DNA of 64,000 nt from assembly GCF_001672895.1 (NCBI RefSeq), contig NZ_LZKP01000224.1, positions 1 through 64,000 of the forward strand, in the 5' to 3' direction. Of this stretch, positions 11,731 to 22,117 are shown in pieces. The translations under genes were made by a program, and so were the position numbers. The notes beneath the pieces are model-generated. The model saw only the letters and a list, made by a program, of their open reading frames with translations, was not told the origin of the DNA and searched no databases. This stretch comes from Mycobacterium sp. E740 (GTDB taxonomy: Bacteria > Actinomycetota > Actinomycetes > Mycobacteriales > Mycobacteriaceae). How positions within the stretch are numbered: position 1 is the first letter of the stretch; each line of letters starts with the position of its first letter.

Positions 11731-13206
11731 TCACGCCTGGGCCGCGGCGTGCTCTCGGCCGGCGCGCAGCCGGGCCAGGCTGCGCTCGCGGCCCAACAGG
11801 TCAAGCGATTCGAAAAGCGGTGGGCTGACCGAGGCACCGGTGGCCGCGACGCGGATGGGTCCGAAAGCCTTGCGCGGCTTGAGCCCCAGCCCATCGAGCA
11901 GGGCCTCCTTCAGGGCCGCCTCGATCGCCGCGGTGGTCCAGTCAGCGGTTCGTTCGAGCGCGCTCAGCGCTGCCTCGAGCACCGGAACGGCCTCAGCGCG
12001 CAACTCCTTGCCCGCGGACTTCTCGTCGAGCGTGAACTCGTCGTCGTTGAGGAACTTCAACAGATCCCATGCGTCGCCGAGCACCACGATGCGGGTCTGC
12101 ACCAGGGCCGCGGCCTCGGCGAACCGCTTCTCGTCGAGGCCCGTGTCGTGACCCTGCTCGGCGAAGAACGCACCCAGTCGGGCCGTGAAGTCTTGCGCAT
12201 CCAGCAGGCGGATGTGTTCGGCGTTCAGCGCGTCGGCCTTCTTCTGGTCGAACCGGGCCGGATTCGAGTTGACGTCGGCGACGTCGAAGGCGGCCACCAT
12301 CTCGTCGAGGCTGAACACGTCGCGGTCCTCGGCGATGCCCCACCCGAGCAGCGCCAGGTAGTTCAACAGCCCCTCGGGGATGAAGCCGCGCTCGCGGTGC
12401 AGGAACAGATTGGACTGCGGGTCACGCTTGGACAGCTTCTTGTTGCCGTCGCCCAGAACACTTGGCAGATGGGCGAACTCGGGAATGCGGTCGGCAACCC
12501 CGATCCGTATCAGCGCCTGGTACAACGCGATCTGGCGCGTGGTCGAGGGCAGCAGGTCTTCACCGCGTAACACGTGGGTGATCTTCATCAGCGCGTCGTC
12601 GACAGGATTCACCAACGTGTACAACGGTTCCCCGGTGCCGCGGGTCAACGCGAAGTCGGGCACCGAACCCGCCGGGAACGTGGTCTGCCCGCGCACCAGG
12701 TCGTGCCAGCCGATGTCTTCATGCGGCATCTTCAACCGCACGACCGCCCGCCTGCCTTCGGCGCGGAACGCCGTACGCTGTTCTTCGGTGAGGTCCCGAT
12801 CGAAGTTGTCATAACCCAGTTTCGGGTTGCGCCCGGCAGCGAGATGGCGCGCTTCGACTTCCTCAGGTGTGGAGAACGATTCGTACGCCTCACCGGTCTC
12901 GAGGAGCCGGGCGATGACGTCGCGGTAGAGGTCGAGTCGCTCGGACTGCCGATAGGGTCCGTACGGCCCACCGACTTCGGGCCCCTCGTCCCAGTCGAGC
13001 CCGAGCCAGCGCAGGGCGTCGAGCAGCGCGCGATAGCTCTCCTCGGAGTCGCGGGCCGAATCGGTGTCCTCGATCCGGAACACGAACGTGCCGCCCGTGT
13101 GGCGGGCGTAGGCCCAGTTGAACAGTGCGGTGCGGATCAGGCCGACGTGCGGCGTGCCCGTCGGCGACGGACAGAACCGTACCCGCACGGTGTTCTCGCT
13201 TGTCAT
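11731..13206 (-). CDS. gltX: Glutamyl-tRNA synthetase
   Basis: A class I aminoacyl-tRNA synthetase of 491 residues. The HIGH-type motif is [16 protein letters not shown] near residue 10-25 and the KMSKS-type motif is [11 protein letters not shown] near 255. ATP- and Glu-binding blocks ([14 protein letters not shown]) and a C-terminal helical anticodon-binding domain follow. Mycobacteria use a non-discriminating GluRS that also charges tRNA-Gln with Glu. The start ATG 13206 overlaps the stop of the upstream FAH-family gene by 4 bases, so the two are an operon. Confidence 0.97.
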   Translation of the reverse strand: MTSENTVRVRFCPSPTGTPHVGLIRTALFNWAYARHTGGTFVFRIEDTDSARDSEESYRALLDALRWLGLDWDEGPEVGGPYGPYRQSERLDLYRDVIARLLETGEAYESFSTPEEVEARHLAAGRNPKLGYDNFDRDLTEEQRTAFRAEGRRAVVRLKMPHEDIGWHDLVRGQTTFPAGSVPDFALTRGTGEPLYTLVNPVDDALMKITHVLRGEDLLPSTTRQIALYQALIRIGVADRIPEFAHLPSVLGDGNKKLSKRDPQSNLFLHRERGFIPEGLLNYLALLGWGIAEDRDVFSLDEMVAAFDVADVNSNPARFDQKKADALNAEHIRLLDAQDFTARLGAFFAEQGHDTGLDEKRFAEAAALVQTRIVVLGDAWDLLKFLNDDEFTLDEKSAGKELRAEAVPVLEAALSALERTADWTTAAIEAALKEALLDGLGLKPRKAFGPIRVAATGASVSPPLFESLDLLGRERSLARLRAGREHAAAQA

Positions 13207-13991
13207 GGTTTTCCTTTGCGCACAACCGGATTCGTCAGTGTGCCGATGCCTTCGATGGTGATGCTGACCGTGTCGGAGTCGTCGATCGGGCCCACACCGT
13301 GCGGCGTGCCGGTGAGGATGAGGTCACCGGGCAGCAACGTCATCACCCGGGAGATCCACTCCACGATCGCGCCGACGTCGTGGATCATGTTCGACGTCCG
13401 GCTGTCCTGCTTGACCGAGCCGTTGACCTCCGTGCGGATCGCGAGGTCGGTGGGGTCGACGTCGGTGGCGATCCATGGCCCGATCGGGCAGAACGTGTCG
13501 TGCCCCTTCGCGCGGGTCCACTGACCGTCTTTCTGCTGCTGATTGCGGGCCGAGACGTCGTTGCCGATCGTGTACCCGAGGATGTTCTCGGCGGCCCGCG
13601 CGGCGGGCACGTCCTTGCACGGCCGGCCGATCACAACGGCCAGTTCGCCTTCGAAATGCACGGGGTCGGCGTCGACGGGCAGCTGGATAGGGACGTTCGG
13701 GCCGACGATCGCGGTGTTGGGCTTCATGAAGATGACCGGCTCGTCGAACGTGCCGCCGCCCATCTCGGCGATGTGCGCGGCGTAGTTCTTCCCGACGCAC
13801 ACCACCTTGCTGGCCAGGATCGGGGCGAGCAGCCGGACGTCGGCCAGCGGCCACTGCCTGCCGGTGAACTCCGGGTTGCCGAACGGGTGCTCCGCGATCT
13901 CCCTGGCGATGGCCTCGTCGGGATCGTCGGGCGCACCCTCGATGCTGACGAACGCGACTCCGTCGGGACTGGCGATTCGGCCAAGGCGCAT
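13203..13991 (-). CDS. Fumarylacetoacetate hydrolase family protein
   Basis: A 262-residue FAH-fold protein with [16 protein letters not shown], the metal ligands in [23 protein letters not shown], and the C-terminal [14 protein letters not shown]. The family includes acylpyruvases, oxaloacetate decarboxylases and 2-hydroxyhepta-2,4-diene-1,7-dioate isomerases; the substrate cannot be read from sequence. I chose ATG 13991 ([11 protein letters not shown]) because conservation begins there; an upstream start at 14024 would add 11 non-conserved residues. It sits in an operon with gltX, as in M. tuberculosis. Confidence 0.9.
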   Translation of the reverse strand: MRLGRIASPDGVAFVSIEGAPDDPDEAIAREIAEHPFGNPEFTGRQWPLADVRLLAPILASKVVCVGKNYAAHIAEMGGGTFDEPVIFMKPNTAIVGPNVPIQLPVDADPVHFEGELAVVIGRPCKDVPAARAAENILGYTIGNDVSARNQQQKDGQWTRAKGHDTFCPIGPWIATDVDPTDLAIRTEVNGSVKQDSRTSNMIHDVGAIVEWISRVMTLLPGDLILTGTPHGVGPIDDSDTVSITIEGIGTLTNPVVRKGKP

Positions 13992-14078
13992 GCCCGTCAG
14001 CCTAGTGAACGGGGGCGTGGCCACCGCGGACCGCTCCCTCCCCGAGGGCGTCCTAATATCTGAGACAGCGATTCAGCA

Positions 14079-14086
14079 TTGTGAGA
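14079..14086. promoter_or_regulatory. TTGTGAGA half-site before the MFS gene
   Basis: The octamer equals one arm of the leuC/IclR palindrome and lies 22 bases before the MFS start. A nearby TGAGACAG at 14060-14067 also matches sequence next to that palindrome. This may be a second IclR-regulator site, but an 8-base match can arise by chance. Confidence 0.3.
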
Positions 14087-14107
14087 TCAATATGTCACGA
14101 TGGTGCG

Positions 14108-15298
14108 ATGTCCGTCGAGTCGATCGGCACCGCGCGGCGCTGGTCGCTGCTGTGCATCGCGCTGACCGCGACGACGAGTGCCAACGTCTTCATCAACGGC
14201 GCCGCATTTCTCATCCCGACCCTGCACACCGAGCGCGGACTCGACCTGGCCGCAGCGGGTCTGTTGTCGTCGATGCCCAGTTTCGGCCTGGTGCTCACCT
14301 TGATCGCGTGGGGCTACGTGGTCGACCGCGTGGGGGAACGTTTCGTGCTCACCGTCGGGTCAGCCCTGATCGCCGCTGCGGCATTTGCCGCTGCCGCCGC
14401 CGACTCCCTGGTCGCAGTGGGCGCCTTCCTGCTTCTCGGCGGAATGGCCGCCGCCAGCAGCAATTCCGCCAGCGGCCGCTTGGTGGTCGGCTGGTTTCCG
14501 CCCGAGCAGCGCGGGCTGGTCATGGGTATCCGCCAGACCGCTACGCCGCTGGGCGTCGGATTCGGCGCCCTGGTGATTCCGCGACTGGCCGAAAGTCACG
14601 GCGTCGCAACGGCATTGATGTTCCCGGGAATCGTCTGCGCTGTCTCGGCGGTCATCTGCCTGGTGGCGGTGATCGACCCGCCACGGCCGCCGCGTTCCGA
14701 GGCGCCGGCCGAACACCTGGCCAACCCTTATCGCGGATCGTCTGTGCTGTGGCGCATCCACGCTGTGTCGGTGTTGCTCGTCGTGCCGCAGGCCGTCGTG
14801 TGGACGTTCACGCTCGTGTGGTTGATGACCGACCGCGGCTGGTCGGCGGCCTCGGCCGGTGCCGTCGTCACCGTGGCCCAACTACTCGGCGCCGGCGGGC
14901 GAATCGCCGCGGGTTACTGGTCTGATCGGCTGGGTCAGCGGTTGCGGCCGATCCGCTGGATCGCCGCCGCCGCAGCGCTGTCGATGGGATTGCTCGCACT
15001 TTCGGACTGGCTGAGCTCACCGGTCAGCGTCGTCGTGATGGTCGTCGCCTCGGTGATCACGGTGTCCGACAACGGATTGGCGTTCACCGCCATCGCGGAG
15101 ATCGCCGGCCCGTTCTGGAGCGGGCGGGCGCTGGGCACTCAGAACACCTCTCAGCATCTGGCGTCGGCGGCCGCCGCCCCGGTGTTCGGCGCGCTGATCG
15201 GTGTGGCGGGATATCCGGCGGCGTTCGCGGTGAGCGCGCTGCTGCCGCTGGTCGCGATCCCCGTTGTACCTCAGGACGACATCTCGCGAAACGACTAG
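14108..15298 (+). CDS. Major facilitator superfamily transporter
   Basis: The 396-residue protein has about twelve hydrophobic segments and MFS signatures: the loop 2-3 motif [14 protein letters not shown] and an [14 protein letters not shown] segment. It is probably a proton-coupled permease of the inner membrane; the substrate is unknown. The start was set at ATG 14108 ([12 protein letters not shown]); a GTG at 14081 is in frame but would place 9 polar residues ahead. It is divergent from the gltX operon and its stop overlaps the leuB stop by 4 bases (CTAG) in convergent orientation. A possible IclR half-site precedes it. Confidence 0.88.
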   Translation: MSVESIGTARRWSLLCIALTATTSANVFINGAAFLIPTLHTERGLDLAAAGLLSSMPSFGLVLTLIAWGYVVDRVGERFVLTVGSALIAAAAFAAAAADSLVAVGAFLLLGGMAAASSNSASGRLVVGWFPPEQRGLVMGIRQTATPLGVGFGALVIPRLAESHGVATALMFPGIVCAVSAVICLVAVIDPPRPPRSEAPAEHLANPYRGSSVLWRIHAVSVLLVVPQAVVWTFTLVWLMTDRGWSAASAGAVVTVAQLLGAGGRIAAGYWSDRLGQRLRPIRWIAAAAALSMGLLALSDWLSSPVSVVVMVVASVITVSDNGLAFTAIAEIAGPFWSGRALGTQNTSQHLASAAAAPVFGALIGVAGYPAAFAVSALLPLVAIPVVPQDDISRND

Positions 15299-16305
15299 AG
15301 GTAGCTCGCGATCCGGTCGCCGACCTGCGTAGTCGAGAACTTCTCGTCGCCGCGCGTGGCGAGGTGCTGTTCGACTGCCTTGTCGACGCGAGCGGCGGCG
15401 TCGACCTCACCGACGTGCGACAGCAGCAGCGCGACCGACATGATCGCCGCGGTCGGATCGGCGATCCCCTGCCCCGCGATGTCGGGGGCGCTGCCGTGCA
15501 CCGGTTCGAACATCGACGGGTTCGTCCGCGTCGCGTCGATGTTGCCGCTGGCCGCCAGGCCGATACCGCCGCACACCGCGGCAGCGAGATCGGTGACGAT
15601 GTCGCCGAACAGGTTGTCGGTGACGATCACGTCGAACCGCCCCGGGTCGGTCACCATATGGATGGTGGCGGCGTCGACATGCTGGTAGGCCACTTCGACG
15701 TCCGGGTATTCGGCGGCGACCTCCTGCACGGTGCGCCACCACAACGAACCCGCGAACGTCAGCACGTTGTTCTTGTGCACCAGCGTCAGATGCTTGCGGC
15801 GCCGCTGGGCCCGAACGAACGCGTCGGCCACCACCCGACGCACACCGAAGGCCGTGTTGACACTCACCTCGGTGGCGATCTCGTGCGGTGTCCCGACCCG
15901 GATCGCCCCGCCCGTACCGGTGTACGGGCCCTCGGTGCCTTCCCGCACGACGACGAAGTCGATGTCGGGGTCACCGGCCAGCGGACTGCTTACCCCGGGA
16001 TAGAGCCGGCCCGGCCGCAGATTGATGTGGTGGTCGAGGGCGAAGCGGATACGCAACAGCAGACCGCGTTCGAGGACACCGCTGGGCACCGACGGATCAC
16101 CGATCGCGCCGAGCAGGATCGCGTCGTACTCGCGTAGTTCGTCGAGCACCGAGTCCGGCAACACCTCGCCGGTGGCGTGGTACCGGCGCGCACCCAGGTC
16201 GTACGGCGTCTTCTGCACGCCGGGCAGCACCGCGTCGAGCACCTTGACGGCTTCGCCGACGACCTCGGGGCCGATGCCGTCGCCGGCAATGACGGCCAGC
16301 TTCAT
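15295..16305 (-). CDS. leuB: 3-isopropylmalate dehydrogenase
   Basis: LeuB oxidatively decarboxylates 3-isopropylmalate to 2-oxoisocaproate with NAD+. Motifs are [10 protein letters not shown] at the N-terminus, [11 protein letters not shown], the metal and substrate block [10 protein letters not shown]-type sequence ([10 protein letters not shown]), [15 protein letters not shown], and [14 protein letters not shown]. From ATG 16305 ([10 protein letters not shown]) it has 336 residues, the usual mycobacterial length; a GTG at 16317 would overlap the serA stop. It is downstream of serA on the same strand, which joins serine and leucine synthesis in one unit. Confidence 0.96.
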   Translation of the reverse strand: MKLAVIAGDGIGPEVVGEAVKVLDAVLPGVQKTPYDLGARRYHATGEVLPDSVLDELREYDAILLGAIGDPSVPSGVLERGLLLRIRFALDHHINLRPGRLYPGVSSPLAGDPDIDFVVVREGTEGPYTGTGGAIRVGTPHEIATEVSVNTAFGVRRVVADAFVRAQRRRKHLTLVHKNNVLTFAGSLWWRTVQEVAAEYPDVEVAYQHVDAATIHMVTDPGRFDVIVTDNLFGDIVTDLAAAVCGGIGLAASGNIDATRTNPSMFEPVHGSAPDIAGQGIADPTAAIMSVALLLSHVGEVDAAARVDKAVEQHLATRGDEKFSTTQVGDRIASYL

Positions 16306-16313
16306 CGCGGAAC

Positions 16314-17900
16314 TCACGACAGGTCAACCACTTTCAGCAAGTTCGCACCGACTTGCTCGGCGATCGACGAGCGCACGTCGTCGGGTACGTCGCGGTCGAT
16401 CCGCAGCAGGATCGTCGCACCCGGACCCTCGGCGTCCTCGCTCAGCTGGGCGGCGTGGATGTTGATCTCCGCGCTGCCCAGCAGGGTGCCGATCTTGCCG
16501 AGCGTGCCCGGCTGGTCGAGATAGTTGACGATCAGGTACACACCTTCGGCGCGCAGGTCGAAGTTGCGCTCGTTGATCTGCACGATCTTCTCGACCAGTT
16601 GCGGACCGGTCAGCGTGCCCGCCACGTTGGCGGTCGAACCGTCGGCGTAGACCGCCCGTACGTCGACCATGCTGCGGTGGTTGGGACTTTCGGTAGCAGT
16701 GCTGATGTCGGCCTGCACGCCCCGTTCGGCGGCGAGCGCGGGCGCGTTGACGAATGTCACCGGATCCTCGATGACGGCCGAGAACAACCCGCGCAGTGCC
16801 GACAGCTTGAGCACCTCGACGTCTTCGGCGGCCAGCTCGCCGCGCACCTGGACCGACAGCGACACCGGCAGCTCGTTGCACAGCACGCCGACCAGCAGGC
16901 CGAGCTTGCGCACCAGGTCCAGCCACGGCGCGACCTCTTCGCCGACGACGCCGCCGCCGACGTTGACCGCGTCGGGTACGAACTCCCCCGCCAGCGCGAG
17001 CTTCACGCTCGCCGCGACGTCGGTGCCCGCCCGGTCCTGCGCCTCGGCAGTCGACGCCCCGAGGTGCGGGGTCACGACGACCTGCGGCAGATCGAACAGC
17101 GGGCTCTCGGTGACCGGCTCCTTGGCGAACACGTCGATGCCCGCCGCGCGCACGTGCCCGGAACGCACCGCGTCGGCGAGCGCGCTTTCGTCGATCAGGC
17201 CACCGCGCGCGGCGTTGACGATGATCACGCCCGGCTTGGTCTTCGCCAACGCATCCTTGTCGATCAGGCCTGCCGTCTCGGGTGTCTTGGGCAGGTGCAC
17301 CGAGATGAAGTCGGCGCGGCCCAACAGCTCGTCGAGGCTCAGCAGCTCGATACCGAGCTGAGCGGCGCGGGCGGCCGAGACGTACGGGTCGTAGGCCACG
17401 ATGTGGGCGCCGAACGCCGCCAGCCGCTGGGCGACCAGCTGACCGATGCGGCCCAGGCCGACGACGCCGACCGTCTTGCCGTAGATCTCGGTGCCGGAGA
17501 ACGACGAGCGCTTCCAGGTGTGCTCGCGCAGTGAGGCGTCGGCGGCGGGAATCTCGCGCGCGGCGGCCAGCAGCAGGGCTAGCGCGTGCTCGGCCGCGCT
17601 GTGGATGTTCGAGGTCGGCGCGTTGACCACGAGCACCCCACGGGCGGTGGCGGCCTCCACGTCGACGTTGTCGAGGCCGACGCCGGCGCGGGCGACGATC
17701 TTGAGCTTGGGCGCCGCGGCCAGCACCTCGGCATCCACGGTCGTCGCGGAGCGCACCAGCAGCGCGTCGGCTTCGGGCACCGCGGCCAGCAGCTTCGGCC
17801 GGTCCGGGCCGTCGACCCAGCGGACTTCCACCTGGTCGCCGAGGGCGGCGACCGTCGATTCAGCCAATTTGTCGGCGATGAGTACAACGGGCAGGCTCAC
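16314..17900 (-). CDS. serA: D-3-phosphoglycerate dehydrogenase
   Basis: SerA makes 3-phosphohydroxypyruvate, the first step of serine synthesis. The 528 residues form a catalytic and NAD-binding core ([17 protein letters not shown] near 150, [21 protein letters not shown]), an allosteric substrate-binding domain around 320-450, and a C-terminal ACT domain ([20 protein letters not shown]) that binds serine for feedback inhibition. This is the long, type 1 mycobacterial form with equal length to the M. tuberculosis enzyme. The start GTG at 17900 is only 12 bases from the divergent start of the next gene. Confidence 0.97.
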   Translation of the reverse strand: MSLPVVLIADKLAESTVAALGDQVEVRWVDGPDRPKLLAAVPEADALLVRSATTVDAEVLAAAPKLKIVARAGVGLDNVDVEAATARGVLVVNAPTSNIHSAAEHALALLLAAAREIPAADASLREHTWKRSSFSGTEIYGKTVGVVGLGRIGQLVAQRLAAFGAHIVAYDPYVSAARAAQLGIELLSLDELLGRADFISVHLPKTPETAGLIDKDALAKTKPGVIIVNAARGGLIDESALADAVRSGHVRAAGIDVFAKEPVTESPLFDLPQVVVTPHLGASTAEAQDRAGTDVAASVKLALAGEFVPDAVNVGGGVVGEEVAPWLDLVRKLGLLVGVLCNELPVSLSVQVRGELAAEDVEVLKLSALRGLFSAVIEDPVTFVNAPALAAERGVQADISTATESPNHRSMVDVRAVYADGSTANVAGTLTGPQLVEKIVQINERNFDLRAEGVYLIVNYLDQPGTLGKIGTLLGSAEINIHAAQLSEDAEGPGATILLRIDRDVPDDVRSSIAEQVGANLLKVVDLS

Positions 17901-17912
17901 GCGGTCAGCCTA

Positions 17913-19457
17913 ATGGGCTTGAATTGTCCGGTGGATGTCACCGTCGTCGGTAGTGGACCCAACGGTTTGGCCGCCGCGGTCATCTGCGCGCGCGCCGGCT
18001 TGTCGGTGCAGGTGCTCGAGGCGCAACCGACCTTCGGCGGCGGCGCGCGCACGCTGCCCGACCCCGAGTTTCCCGGCGTATCGCACGACATCTGTTCTGC
18101 GGTACATCCGCTCGCGCTGGCATCCCCGTTCCTCGCCGAGTTCGACCTGCCCGCCCGCGGCGTGACCCTAAAAGTGCCCGAGGTGTCCTACGCCAATCCA
18201 CTGCCGGGGGCACGCTCGGCGGTCGGGTACCACGACCTCGACCGGACCGTCGCGGAGCTCGAGTGCGGCCGGTCGTGGCGCAGGCTCTTCGGGCCGATGG
18301 TCGACCACGACGACGCGGTACTCGACATCCTTCTCGGCGACAAGCGTTCGATCCCGACGAATCCGCTCGCCGCGGTACAAGTGGGACGCCGACTCATCGA
18401 GCAGGGCACGCCGGCGTGGCGGGCGCTGACGGGAGCCGATGCGCGCGCCTTGTTCAGCGGCGTTGCCGCTCACGTGATCTCACCGATGCCGTCGCTGGTG
18501 TCGGCCGGCGGTGGGCTGATGCTGGGTACGCTCGCGCACACGGTCGGCTGGCCCATCCCGGTGGGCGGCAGTCAGGCCATCGCCGACGCATTGATCGACG
18601 ACCTCCGCGCTCATGGCGGTACGCTGACCGCCGACCACGAGGTCACCGAACCACCTACCGGCGTAGCGCTTTTCGACACGGCACCCACCGCGCTGCTGGG
18701 CATCTACGGTGACAGACTGCCGCGCCGGTACGCAAACGCTTTGCGGCGGTACCGATTCGGCCCAGGTGTGGCGAAGGTCGACTTCGTGCTGTCCGAGGAG
18801 GTGCCGTTCACCGACGAGCGGCTCCGGCGCGCCCCGACCCTGCACATGGGCGGCACCCGGGAGCAGATGGCACACGCCGAGCGCGAGATCGTCGCGGGCC
18901 GGCACCCGCAGTGGCCGATGGTGCTCGCGGCGCTGCCACACCTCGCCGATCCGAGCCGCGTCGATGCGCAGGGCCGCCGCCCGCTGTGGACGTACGCGCA
19001 CGTGCCGTCGGGATCGACGGTCGACCAGGCCGAACGGGTCACCGATATCTTCGAACGCTTCGCGCCCGGGTTCCGCGACATCGTGGTGGCGGTCCGGTCG
19101 ACGCCGGCCGCGCGGCTGGCCGACCACAACGCCAACCTCGTCGGCGGGGACATCGGGGTCGGCGGCAACACATTGATGCACGCGCTCGCCGGCCCGACAC
19201 CACGCCTCAACCCGTGGAGCACGCCGCTGCACGGCGTGTACCTGTGCTCGTCGGCCACTCCGCCGGGCGGCGGAGTGCATGGAATGGCCGGCTACTTCGC
19301 CGCCCGCACGGTGCTGCGGCGCGAGTTCGGTATCAAGAGAATCCCCCCGCTTTCGCGCTATGATCAATCGATGCAAACTCGATGCATCAAATGCGGCGAA
19401 AGCGGGTACCCGCGATTGAGTGCCGCGCATCGGGGTACTTGTCGTCACATCGAGTGA
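17913..19457 (+). CDS. Phytoene dehydrogenase-like FAD oxidoreductase (Rv2997 type)
   Basis: A 514-residue FAD-dependent amine oxidase/CrtI-like protein. The dinucleotide motif VVGSGPNGLAAAVICARAG is near residue 10-28, and the C-terminal FAD block is GGGVHGMAGYFAARTVLR. It is not the phytoene desaturase of the pathway: crtI lies two genes on, and this gene has a counterpart in M. tuberculosis (Rv2997), which lacks the island. Conserved sequence ends near residue 480. The last about 33 residues, with two CxxC-like cysteines, are encoded by the crt promoter/operator DNA and look like readthrough. Start ATG 17913; GTG 17931 is an alternative. The substrate is unknown. Confidence 0.82.
   Translation: MGLNCPVDVTVVGSGPNGLAAAVICARAGLSVQVLEAQPTFGGGARTLPDPEFPGVSHDICSAVHPLALASPFLAEFDLPARGVTLKVPEVSYANPLPGARSAVGYHDLDRTVAELECGRSWRRLFGPMVDHDDAVLDILLGDKRSIPTNPLAAVQVGRRLIEQGTPAWRALTGADARALFSGVAAHVISPMPSLVSAGGGLMLGTLAHTVGWPIPVGGSQAIADALIDDLRAHGGTLTADHEVTEPPTGVALFDTAPTALLGIYGDRLPRRYANALRRYRFGPGVAKVDFVLSEEVPFTDERLRRAPTLHMGGTREQMAHAEREIVAGRHPQWPMVLAALPHLADPSRVDAQGRRPLWTYAHVPSGSTVDQAERVTDIFERFAPGFRDIVVAVRSTPAARLADHNANLVGGDIGVGGNTLMHALAGPTPRLNPWSTPLHGVYLCSSATPPGGGVHGMAGYFAARTVLRREFGIKRIPPLSRYDQSMQTRCIKCGESGYPRLSAAHRGTCRHIE
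19359..19395 (+). promoter_or_regulatory. crt operon promoter and 11-bp direct-repeat operator
   Basis: A SigA-like -10, TATGAT (19359-19364), is followed by CGATGCA at 19369 and again at 19380, exactly 11 bases apart, with a weaker ATGC at 19391. The repeats would cover the transcription start. The same arrangement occurs at 27819 and 28737. Tandem repeats of 11 bp are the binding mode of tetrameric CarH, which fits the MerR gene of the island. The site lies within the 3' end of the preceding reading frame. Confidence 0.65.
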
Positions 19458-19469
19458 AGGGGATGCTGC

Positions 19470-20609
19470 TTGAGCGGTATCAACGGACACGCGCACGCCC
19501 CTCTGCTGGCGATGACGCCCGCCGTTGCTCCGGAAAAGGGGCTGTTGAACACGGCCTTTCCGGTGTGGCGCGCCGCTGTGCGGCGTGCGGTGTTGCGGTC
19601 GCTGGCCGACTTCGTCACCACGCGGTGCGCCGACGACCTCGGCGCGGCAGGCGTGGATATCGCGATCGACGTACTGCAGGGCTTCGTCGACAGCGGCAAG
19701 TGCGTGCGCTCGACCTTCATGTACCTGGGCTGGTTGTGCGGGGCGCAGGACGATTCGGCAGCGCTGCGGGCCGCCGCGAGCTTCGAATTGCTCCACGCGT
19801 TCGCGCTCCTGCAGGACGACGTGATGGACGGATCGGCACTGCGGCGCGGACGCCCCGCAGCCCACGTCAGCTTCGCCCGATGGCACCGGCAGCGAGCGAT
19901 GTCGGGTTCCCCCGAGCGATTCGGCGAGGCGGCCGCGGTCCTGCTCGGCGACCTGTGCCTGGTGTGGTCCCAGCAGATGCTGCGCGAGAGCGGACTCGGC
20001 GAAACGGCGCTGTCTCGCGCATGGCCCCGCTACGACGCGATGCGCACCGAACTCGCCGTCGGGCAGTTCGCCGACCTCGTCAACGACGCCGCCGAATTCC
20101 CCGAGTGGGAGCAGGTTCTCGACGTTCTGCGTCGCAAATCGGGCAACTACACCGTGCGCAGACCACTCGAGATCGGCGCCGCGATGGCCGGATGCACTTC
20201 CGGAGTCCTGGAGCTGCTCGGCGGCTACGGCGAAGCCGTCGGTGAGGCTTTCCAGTTGCGTGACGACGTCCTGGGGATCTTCGGCTCGCCCGAGATCACC
20301 GGCAAACCGGCGGGCAGCGACCTTTTCGAGCACAAAGCGACAAGCGTCGTGGTCGCGGCGTACCGGCTCGCGGACACGACCGTCCGTCGGGACCTCACCC
20401 AGTTGATGAGCACCTCCGATCTCTCCGACGGTGACGTCCGGCGGTGGCGCAAGCTGATCGTGGCCACCGGCGCAGTGGAATGGATTGAGCAGCTCATCGA
20501 TTCGCGCCTGAACCGCGCGCTGGACCTGATCGAAGCGAGGCAGGTGGACCCGATGATCCGTACCGCCCTGACCGACATGGCCGCGGCCTGCACCGAACGG
20601 GCCGCGTGA
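19470..20609 (+). CDS. crtE: Geranylgeranyl diphosphate synthase
   Basis: CrtE extends isoprenoid diphosphates to C20 geranylgeranyl diphosphate, the carotenoid precursor. The 379 residues contain the first Asp-rich motif DDVMD at 116-120 followed by GSALRRGRP, and the second motif as RDDVLG near 266, where the usual DDxxD is reduced to DDVLG, common in bacterial CrtE proteins. The start is TTG 19470 with GAAGGGG about 8 bases upstream; no better ATG or GTG precedes the conserved part. It is the first gene of the crt operon, 75-110 bases after the direct-repeat operator. Confidence 0.93.
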   Translation: MSGINGHAHAPLLAMTPAVAPEKGLLNTAFPVWRAAVRRAVLRSLADFVTTRCADDLGAAGVDIAIDVLQGFVDSGKCVRSTFMYLGWLCGAQDDSAALRAAASFELLHAFALLQDDVMDGSALRRGRPAAHVSFARWHRQRAMSGSPERFGEAAAVLLGDLCLVWSQQMLRESGLGETALSRAWPRYDAMRTELAVGQFADLVNDAAEFPEWEQVLDVLRRKSGNYTVRRPLEIGAAMAGCTSGVLELLGGYGEAVGEAFQLRDDVLGIFGSPEITGKPAGSDLFEHKATSVVVAAYRLADTTVRRDLTQLMSTSDLSDGDVRRWRKLIVATGAVEWIEQLIDSRLNRALDLIEARQVDPMIRTALTDMAAACTERAA

Positions 20610-22117
20610 TGCGCACCGTCGGGGGAAGCACCGATCACGTGGTAGTGGTCGGTGCCGGGTTGGCCGGCCTTTCGGCGGCCCTGCAACTGGCCGGGCGCGA
20701 CCGCGCGGTGACGGTCGTCGAACGCGGTCAGTATCCGGGGGGACGTGTCGGCCGGATGGACATCGACGGGTACCGGCTCGACACCGGGCCGACCGTGCTG
20801 ACGATGCCCGACATCATCGACGACGCATTCGCCGCGGTCGGTGAGTCCCTCTCCGACCGGCTTGAGCTCATCAGCGTCGAGCCCGCCTATCGCGCGTCGT
20901 TCGCCGACGGCAGTGCGCTGCAGGTGCACAGCGACCGAGACGTGATGACGGCTGAGGTCGAGCGGTTCGCCGGCCCGCGAGAAGCCGACGGCTATGTCCG
21001 CATGCGTGACTGGCTCACCAAGCTGTACCAGGTCGAGTTCGACGGCTTCATCGCGGCGAACTTCGACTCGCCACTCTCGCTGCTCACTCCGCAGCTGGCC
21101 CGGTTGGCCGCGATCGGCGGATTCCGCCGGTGGGACAAGATGATTCGCCGCTATCTGCGCGACGAACGACTACAGCGGGTGTTCACGTTCCAGGCCCTGT
21201 ACGCGGGCGTGCCACCCCACCGCGCGCTGGCCGTGTACGCCGTGATCGCCTACATGGACACCATCGGTGGCGTCTACTTCCCGCGCGGCGGAGTCCGCGC
21301 GCTTCCCGACGCGCTGGCCGCGGCCGCATCCGACGCGGGTGTCGAGTTCCGTTACGGCTCCGCGGTCTCCGCGCTGGAGCGGACGGGCGACCGGGTGGTG
21401 GCGGTGCGCACCGCCGCCGGTGACCGGATACCCGCCGATGCGGTCGTGCTGACCACCGAGCTGCCCGACACCTACCGCCTGCTCGGCCGCACACCGCGGC
21501 GCGCGCTGCCGCTGCGGCCTGCGCCGTCCGCGGTCGTCGCCCACGTCGGCTGTCGCGCGGTCGGCCCGGAGATCGCCCATCACACCATCGTTTTCGGCGA
21601 CGAATGGGAGCAGACGTTCACCGACATCATCGACGACGGCCGGGTGATGTCGGACCCGTCGTTGTTGGTGACCCGGCCCACCGCCGGCGACCCCTCGCTG
21701 GCGCCCGCCGGCCGCGACCTGCTCTACGTCCTCGCGCCTGCACCGAATTTGAAAGTAGGACAAGTCGATTGGGCATCGACCCGGGACCGCTACGTCAGCC
21801 AGATGATGGACACCGTAACTGCGCGGTTACCACAGTTGGGAGCCGACGCGGAGGTGCTGCACGTGGTCGATCCGCTGGACTGGGCGCGCCAGGGCATGAC
21901 GGCCGGCACACCGTTCGCACTGGCGCACACGTTCGCCCAAACCGGCCCCTTCCGGCCCGCCAACACCGTGCGTGGTGTCGCCAACGTGGTGCTGGCCGGG
22001 TCGTCGACGGTTCCGGGTGTCGGCGTGCCCACCGCGATGCTGTCCGGCCGGCTGGCCGCCGACCGAATCACCGGCCTGCCCATCCGGCGGGCCCGCAACC
22101 AGGTGGTGCAAGCATGA
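20609..22117 (+). CDS. crtI: Phytoene desaturase
   Basis: CrtI introduces four double bonds into phytoene to give lycopene, using FAD. The protein has the N-terminal dinucleotide motif VVVGAGLAGLSAALQLAG with ERGQYPGGRVGR, and the C-terminal carotenoid-desaturase signature NVVLAGSSTVPGVGVPTAML. About 502 residues, normal for the family. The ATG at 20609 overlaps the crtE stop by one base; the GTG immediately before it (20606) is an equally usable start. It is translationally coupled to crtE and crtB. Confidence 0.95.
   Translation: MRTVGGSTDHVVVVGAGLAGLSAALQLAGRDRAVTVVERGQYPGGRVGRMDIDGYRLDTGPTVLTMPDIIDDAFAAVGESLSDRLELISVEPAYRASFADGSALQVHSDRDVMTAEVERFAGPREADGYVRMRDWLTKLYQVEFDGFIAANFDSPLSLLTPQLARLAAIGGFRRWDKMIRRYLRDERLQRVFTFQALYAGVPPHRALAVYAVIAYMDTIGGVYFPRGGVRALPDALAAAASDAGVEFRYGSAVSALERTGDRVVAVRTAAGDRIPADAVVLTTELPDTYRLLGRTPRRALPLRPAPSAVVAHVGCRAVGPEIAHHTIVFGDEWEQTFTDIIDDGRVMSDPSLLVTRPTAGDPSLAPAGRDLLYVLAPAPNLKVGQVDWASTRDRYVSQMMDTVTARLPQLGADAEVLHVVDPLDWARQGMTAGTPFALAHTFAQTGPFRPANTVRGVANVVLAGSSTVPGVGVPTAMLSGRLAADRITGLPIRRARNQVVQA

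Noticed and set aside
17913-19457. FAD oxidoreductase as the pathway phytoene desaturase
   Set aside because: A full crtI is present at 20609-22117, and this gene has a counterpart in species lacking the carotenoid island.
18480-20333. 617-residue open frame on the minus strand opposite the FAD oxidoreductase and crtE
   Set aside because: Codon shadow of GC-rich genes; it spans two real genes and the operator, and its product is Arg/His/Gln-rich with no domain.
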